NCBI RefSeq assembly: GCF_019656315.1
Contig: NZ_BPLU01000038.1
Span: forward strand, 496,001-560,000
Length of the DNA: 64,000 nt
Direction: 5' to 3'
From: Flavobacterium sp. UMI-01
GTDB lineage: Bacteria; Bacteroidota; Bacteroidia; Flavobacteriales; Flavobacteriaceae
Part shown: one piece after another, positions 59,512-64,000 of the stretch
Layout: each line of letters starts with the position of its first letter
Position numbering within the stretch: the first letter of the stretch is position 1
Made by a program: the position numbers and the translations under genes
Notes under the pieces: model-generated
Database searches by the model: none
What the model was told of the DNA's origin: nothing
What the model saw: the letters and a program-made list of their open reading frames with translations, nothing else

Positions 59512-62133
59512 TTAGTTCTTAATAAACTTAAATTTCTTTTTCGTTTTACGCCCTTCTAATGAAATAAAATAAAGCCCCTTGGAAAGATTGGTTACATCAA
59601 TATTTTCAGTTTCTTGCGCAGTTGTAATCTTACCCTTTAAGGTTATTTTCCCACTACTATCAAATATGGTATATTGATTAAATTCTGAAGCAGGAGCGAC
59701 AACCGATAAGGTGTTTTGAACTGGATTTGGGTGAATCCTAATCCTACTGTACTCGGTATCAAAATCCGTTGTTGCTAAGTTTGGATTCTTGAACTCAAAC
59801 CAATTGATATTAAAAAGATAGCCACTTCCACCAGTAAAAACCAAATACACATCATGAGCGCCATTTGTTTCCGTTATATTTATTGATTTTGTTTGCCATT
59901 TTTGACTATTACCTGTACTCGTGATAGGCACAGTTCCGATTAATGTCCCCGTTTCACTACCCAATCTAACTTGTATATTACCAGTGTTTGTTCCAGCAAC
60001 ACGAACCTCTAAAACAGATGTACCTGTTAACCTTACATTGGGATACATCGCCCAATCGCCGTTATGAATCCAACCCACATTTAGACCACCATCGACATCT
60101 TTAGTTGTTTCGGTCTGAATTCCGAACATTTTTTCGTAATCTTCGGCTTGAATACGACCTACTAATTCAGGTTTTACTTCTTCTGGATCGGCCTGTACAA
60201 GTGCCACAGAAATCGTATTTAATTCAAATGAACTATCGGCTCCACTGAATAAAACTTTCATCGCCTGTACTCCTTTTGATAATCGAACGCCTCTAATAAC
60301 GAAAAAATCTTTCCAATCGGTTAAACTTGTGGAATGGGAAGCTCCAAAAGGCACCGCCACTTCAGTAGTCACATCAGTCCCTCCAAAATTAAATTTAATT
60401 TTACCATTTCCGTTGGCAGCAGCATATCGTATGGCAATATCATACGTTCCATTTGACGGTACGCTCACGGTATAAGTAAGCCATTCACCTGATGCAATAT
60501 TGGTAATAGCATTTCCCCCTTCACTGCAGGCTTTAATATCCACATGCTCATTGAGACGATAGGTACCTCCTGAATTTACGGGTGTGGTGTCATAATAGGT
60601 TCGGTTTTCACCATCAGTTACAAAATAATCAAAGTTTTCAGCTTCGATCGTCATTGGCAAAACATTCATCGCATAATTAGGCAAACCTGAGGAATCAAAA
60701 CCTCTTATAGGATCTCCAAAACAATAATCGGGACGACGAAATGACAATCCGCCAAAACCAACATAAGCTCCACCTGATGGCCCTGTTTCATACCTTCCAT
60801 TTGCAACAATAGAGTAATCCCTAGCTCGAATAGTCCATTTGGCGTCTTCTGGATTATTTAATCCTCTTCCTATGTAGTGTGCAATAGGCAACTCCCAAGT
60901 GTCTTCATTCTTAAAAGTACCTCGTGTTAAACAGGTTTCACAATTATCTACAACAGGACAAATTGCCAATGATTTTGTACGCAATGTGGCATCATTACGC
61001 TGTATGAATTCCCCTGATGCTGCAGTAGGTTCCCAAGGTGTAGTTTGATCAGGATAAGACTTAACATAGGAAACATTGTACTTTAATGTATATTCTAAAC
61101 CTAACAATATTCTATTGTTTACCTTCCCCCAAAGGTCGTCTCCTTGATTCCAAGCTATTTCGGCAATCGAAGAGAGCACACCTAAACCAAAAGCAGTATG
61201 TCCTTGGTCTCTTGAACTTTCTTGGCACTGGCCATTTTCCCAAACATAATTAGTCAAAGCACCATTACCGTAAAAATTAGGTTCTGTTGCTAATTCAGTC
61301 ATGTTGTAAGCTATTCGATATTTATTTTCGTCAATCACCGTGGTTTGTACATGTGGCCCTTTAGGAAATGGAATATCATCCTCACGACCAGGCATCATAT
61401 TTATATACCGCCATGCACGATCATATATTCTTTCATCGTCAAGAAATACGCCAATAGCCATGGTCGTTCTAATACCACACAATTCCTGATTACCCGCACG
61501 AACAGGATCAAACTTGTATGCGCGCCAATACCAAGTACCATCTGTACTTAAATTTGACGGAATCGTAGTATTCGAATAGCCGGGATACACCAACATATCT
61601 TTAAATTTTTGGATATCAGTAGCTGTCCAACCTGGATACGTGCTTTTTATGAGCTCAGCTGCTTCAAGCATAATAATTATAACATTTGAAGTTAAGGCAG
61701 CTGTTCCATTGTACTGAACGTAAGTTAATCCTGTCCATGCATTTAAACATTCCACAGCCTTTTGCGCATGACGTTCGTCTCCTTCGATATACCAACGCAA
61801 TGCGTTGTAATAGGCCGCACGACTGTCGCTCTCGAAAATCGTTAAATTGGTTTTTGGCGCATCGCGATAAATCTCTTTTAAAGAGGGGTTCCCTAGCACT
61901 TGATAATTATAACTTGCTTGCGTTTTACCAATCATATCAATGTAGGATGAATAATATGGTTCAATTTTAGCCTGTACCATATATTTCATACGGTCCAAAT
62001 CTGATTTTTTGTGTGACAATCCCGGATGCACCATTTGTGCCTGAACTGAAATTGTTAAACATAAAAGCAGAAACAAATAATAGAGCTGCCCTCCTTTCAA
62101 GGAAAGCCTTTTTTGAATTCTCAAATGGTTCAT
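59512..62133 (-). CDS. Alginate-lyase-fold polysaccharide lyase with two CBM6-like domains, T9SS cargo
   Basis: 873 aa. Signal peptide to about 33 (SVQAQ). An alpha/alpha-toroid alginate_lyase domain (about 35-420) with GLSHKKSDLDRMKYMV, NVIIIMLEAAELI, CQESSRDQGHTAFGLG (Arg and His of the lyase site). Two carbohydrate-binding modules follow, CBM35/6-like (about 500-635, EAENFDYFV) and CBM6-like (about 650-780, IQAEDYEKM, GWIHNGDWAMY), then a T9SS type A tail (about 800-873). It would cut uronic-acid-containing glycans outside the cell; PL38 (glucuronan-type) or a related family is likely but not proven. It sits at the head of the second half of the locus with its own terminator. Confidence 0.85.
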   Translation of the reverse strand: MNHLRIQKRLSLKGGQLYYLFLLLCLTISVQAQMVHPGLSHKKSDLDRMKYMVQAKIEPYYSSYIDMIGKTQASYNYQVLGNPSLKEIYRDAPKTNLTIFESDSRAAYYNALRWYIEGDERHAQKAVECLNAWTGLTYVQYNGTAALTSNVIIIMLEAAELIKSTYPGWTATDIQKFKDMLVYPGYSNTTIPSNLSTDGTWYWRAYKFDPVRAGNQELCGIRTTMAIGVFLDDERIYDRAWRYINMMPGREDDIPFPKGPHVQTTVIDENKYRIAYNMTELATEPNFYGNGALTNYVWENGQCQESSRDQGHTAFGLGVLSSIAEIAWNQGDDLWGKVNNRILLGLEYTLKYNVSYVKSYPDQTTPWEPTAASGEFIQRNDATLRTKSLAICPVVDNCETCLTRGTFKNEDTWELPIAHYIGRGLNNPEDAKWTIRARDYSIVANGRYETGPSGGAYVGFGGLSFRRPDYCFGDPIRGFDSSGLPNYAMNVLPMTIEAENFDYFVTDGENRTYYDTTPVNSGGTYRLNEHVDIKACSEGGNAITNIASGEWLTYTVSVPSNGTYDIAIRYAAANGNGKIKFNFGGTDVTTEVAVPFGASHSTSLTDWKDFFVIRGVRLSKGVQAMKVLFSGADSSFELNTISVALVQADPEEVKPELVGRIQAEDYEKMFGIQTETTKDVDGGLNVGWIHNGDWAMYPNVRLTGTSVLEVRVAGTNTGNIQVRLGSETGTLIGTVPITSTGNSQKWQTKSINITETNGAHDVYLVFTGGSGYLFNINWFEFKNPNLATTDFDTEYSRIRIHPNPVQNTLSVVAPASEFNQYTIFDSSGKITLKGKITTAQETENIDVTNLSKGLYFISLEGRKTKKKFKFIKN

Positions 62134-62304
62134 TTTTTGGTTTTTGGTATTTTGGTTAATTAATTATAAACTAGCAAATTGCAGTAATCTTCTTAAACAC
62201 TTAAGTATTTTTGTCCATGAAAAAAAATAATTTTCGTTAGCTAAATCACCTTACGATATTATTCAAAATATAACATTTGTACTATTAATTCCCATTCAAA
62301 ACAT

Positions 62305-62345
62305 ATAAAAAAACACCCATTTCAAAATGAAATGAGTGTTTTTCA
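62305..62345 (-). terminator. Terminator of the first BspA-like gene
   Basis: AACACCCATTTC (62312-62323) pairs with GAAATGAGTGTT (62329-62340), interrupted by one 2-nt mismatch, with A- and T-runs outside. Sequence and position correspond to the terminator at 63538. Confidence 0.7.
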
Positions 62346-62378
62346 AAAAATTGACAATTTAAAATTACATTTTGTAAA

Positions 62379-63446
62379 TTATTGTTTTACAATACGTTTT
62401 GTGAATTCGCCATTTTCAGTTTTCACATTAAATAAATAGATTCCTGTATTTAAGCCTGAAAGATTGATTTCTGATTGTGCATCATTTACTTTTTTAGTCA
62501 ACAAAGCTTTACCATTCAAATCATACACAATTACATCCACAGCATTCGCCGAATCCATTTTTAAAGTTACATTTCCTGTTGTTGGATTTGGATAAACAAC
62601 AGCTCCTAATTCTTTTTCTACATTGTGTGTACTTAACGGTGCGCTTTCTATGATGTTAGCTGCTCCTACTTGAAGCCAAGGTTGAGTAGTTTCATAAGTA
62701 CTTTTCGTACCTGCAGGTACATAAATCTTTACATTCGTAGGAGTTATAGCTTGCCAAGTAGTGGTAGTATAAGTCCCCGTAGTAAATGTAACACTAGCAG
62801 GATTCGCCCATTTCACTGTCACTTCAGTCAAGGCTGCACATCCTCTAAAAAGTTGTCCTTTAATAGAACTTACCGAAGCTGGTATATTCATACTTGTAAT
62901 TCCCGTTTCTCTTAATGCTCCTTCACCGATAATTGTTGCAATAGGAATATTTACTTTTGTGATATTAGTACAAAACACAAAAGTATAATCTCCAAAAGTA
63001 GTACAAGCAGGTAAATTCATTTCTCCTGTCAAACCAGTACAATTGGCAAAAGTATTAGAACCCGAATCAACAATATGATCCAAATTGATTGAGGTCAAAT
63101 TTGGGTTAGTTCTAAATGAGTGAGCTGACAATGTCGTAACAGAAGGTGGTAATGTTACAGTTCTCACATTCGTATTTGCTGGATTTCTTCCAGTCCCGCT
63201 AGTAGCATGAGCACTAAATGCACCATTACCAATTTGTTTAACAGTATATGTTATTCCTAAATTCATAACAGTACCTGGTATAACGACATCAACTGGAGCA
63301 CTTGGAAATACTGACCACCCTGTAACTTCGCAATAGTTATTAGTTACATCAATTACATTGTAATTGAATGTACCATCATTAAAAGTTTGCGCACTAATTG
63401 TCCCTGTTACCAACATGACAATCCATAATAGTAAAGTTTTTTTCAT
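62379..63446 (-). CDS. BspA-like leucine-rich-repeat secreted protein, T9SS cargo
   Basis: 355 aa. Signal peptide 1-19 (TGTISAQ). The middle (about 50-230) is built of LRR_5/BspA-type repeats (VTLPPSVTTLSAHSFRTNPNL, TSMNIPASVSSIKGQLFRGCAAL). A short YVPAGTKSTYETTQPW segment leads to a T9SS type A tail (about 280-355, VVYPNPTTGNVTLKM, ending KRIVKQ). Such proteins are surface adhesins or glycan-contacting proteins; no enzyme motif is seen. The gene is tandem with a paralogue at 63612, with duplicated spacer DNA. Confidence 0.85.
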   Translation of the reverse strand: MKKTLLLWIVMLVTGTISAQTFNDGTFNYNVIDVTNNYCEVTGWSVFPSAPVDVVIPGTVMNLGITYTVKQIGNGAFSAHATSGTGRNPANTNVRTVTLPPSVTTLSAHSFRTNPNLTSINLDHIVDSGSNTFANCTGLTGEMNLPACTTFGDYTFVFCTNITKVNIPIATIIGEGALRETGITSMNIPASVSSIKGQLFRGCAALTEVTVKWANPASVTFTTGTYTTTTWQAITPTNVKIYVPAGTKSTYETTQPWLQVGAANIIESAPLSTHNVEKELGAVVYPNPTTGNVTLKMDSANAVDVIVYDLNGKALLTKKVNDAQSEINLSGLNTGIYLFNVKTENGEFTKRIVKQ

Positions 63447-63537
63447 AAATAAAATGTTTAAGTTAGTTGTTTAAATTCACTATGCGATATTATTCAAAAT
63501 CTAACATTTACACTATCAATTATCATTCAAAACCTAT

Positions 63538-63575
63538 AAAAAAGCGCCCATTTTTCAACGAAATAGGCGCTTTTA
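63538..63575 (-). terminator. Terminator of the partial BspA-like gene
   Basis: AAAGCGCC (63541-63548) pairs with GGCGCTTT (63566-63573), extended by CATTT/GAAAT inside. A- and T-rich flanks. It is about 40 nt past the stop at 63612. Confidence 0.75.
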
Positions 63576-63611
63576 AAATAAATTTGACAATATGAAATTA
63601 AATGCTATAAA

Positions 63612-64000
63612 TTATTGTTTTACGATTCGTTTTACAAACTCTCCAGTATCTGTTTTAACCTTAAACAAGTAGATTCCTGAAGACACATTTGACAAGTTAA
63701 TTTGTGACTCTGAATCAGTTACTTCTTGTTGTAAAACCACTCTCCCGTTAAGGTCATAAACAGCAATAGCTGCTTTTTCAGATTGTTTGCTTTTTACAGT
63801 AATCAACTCTTTGGTTGGATTAGGGTAAAAATCCCAATTGCTTTCCAATTGAAAGTTTTTGGTACTCAACGTTGGGTCTTCGATGATATTAGCATCTAAA
63901 AAAGCAGACCAGCCTGTCGCTGCTACATATGCAGGTTTAGCACCTACAGGGACGTATAATTTAGCCAAAGTTCCGATACCAATTGGTGTTTTTGGAGTAC
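63612..64000 (-). CDS. BspA-like T9SS-exported protein, C-terminal part (runs off window)
   Basis: The reading frame is open to the window edge. No start is present: the first possible initiator is TTG at 63968, and residues TPKTPIGIGT precede it in frame, matching the position of ITPTNVKIYVPAG in the neighbouring paralogue. Visible parts are LYVPVGAKPAYVAATGW and the T9SS type A tail (YPNPTKELITVKS, SGIYLFKVKTDTGEF, KRIVKQ). The C-terminal tail is strongly similar to that of the gene at 62379-63446, indicating tandem duplication. Confidence 0.85.
   Translation of the reverse strand, partial: TPKTPIGIGTLAKLYVPVGAKPAYVAATGWSAFLDANIIEDPTLSTKNFQLESNWDFYPNPTKELITVKSKQSEKAAIAVYDLNGRVVLQQEVTDSESQINLSNVSSGIYLFKVKTDTGEFVKRIVKQ

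Overview
The window is about 36% G+C and comes from a Bacteroidetes genome, most likely Flavobacteriaceae. Evidence: three SusC/SusD pairs, type IX secretion (T9SS) C-terminal sorting domains, Bacteroidetes promoters (TTTG about 18 nt before TAnnTTTG), A-rich leaders and a hybrid two-component system (HTCS). There are no rRNA, tRNA, CRISPR or phage genes. Nearly all of the window is polysaccharide utilization machinery.

Layout. (1) 0.4-11.3 kb, minus strand: two tandem paralogous clan GH-A hydrolases with no family I can name, a third clan-A hydrolase with FN3 domains, a sulfatase and a GH128-like enzyme. (2) 11.7-14.8 kb, plus strand: a GH2 enzyme. (3) 15.1-26.1 kb, minus: an operon susC-susD-susC-susD-DUF1735 lipoprotein. 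(4) 26.5-35.2 kb, minus: sulfatase, esterase, sulfatase, GH29, GH2 beta-galactosidase. (5) 35.8-42.8 kb, minus: a third susCD pair and a sulfatase almost identical to the one at 7.3 kb. (6) 43.1-47.2 kb, plus: the HTCS regulator. (7) 47.4-59.1 kb, minus: one compact operon with acetylesterase, GH30, GH39, DUF6250 lipoprotein, a small unknown secreted protein, GH3, and then an L-fucose-type oxidative catabolic set (lactonase, dehydrogenase, FucP permease, mutarotase). (8) 59.5-64.0 kb, minus: an alginate-lyase-fold lyase with two CBM6-like domains and two tandem BspA-like proteins, all with T9SS tails; the last runs off the window.

Interpretation. Secreted and surface GH-A/GH128 enzymes and a lyase would cut a sulfated algal-type heteropolysaccharide. 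SusCD pairs import oligosaccharides, and periplasmic sulfatases, esterases, GH29, GH2, GH3, GH30 and GH39 trim them. Galactose, xylose (or glucose) and a 6-deoxy or L-hexose (L-fucose or L-galactose) are the likely products. The substrate is inferred, not shown. The sugar oxidation route is incomplete here: no dehydratase or aldolase/hydrolase steps are in the window, and no formylglycine-generating or anSME sulfatase maturase is present.

Most notable observation. Five transcription units (sulfatase 7298-8785, GH2 11703-14795, the double susCD operon, GH2 32038-35235, sulfatase 41318-42805) and probably a sixth (GH128-like) share a GCAACATT-like box lying exactly 40 nt upstream of a TAnnTTTG -7 element. 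This is a fixed-geometry candidate operator for the local HTCS. A second notable feature is a three-copy leader element (99-174 bp) that ends in the start codons of three genes, carries short ORFs and has an inverted repeat over the start codon.
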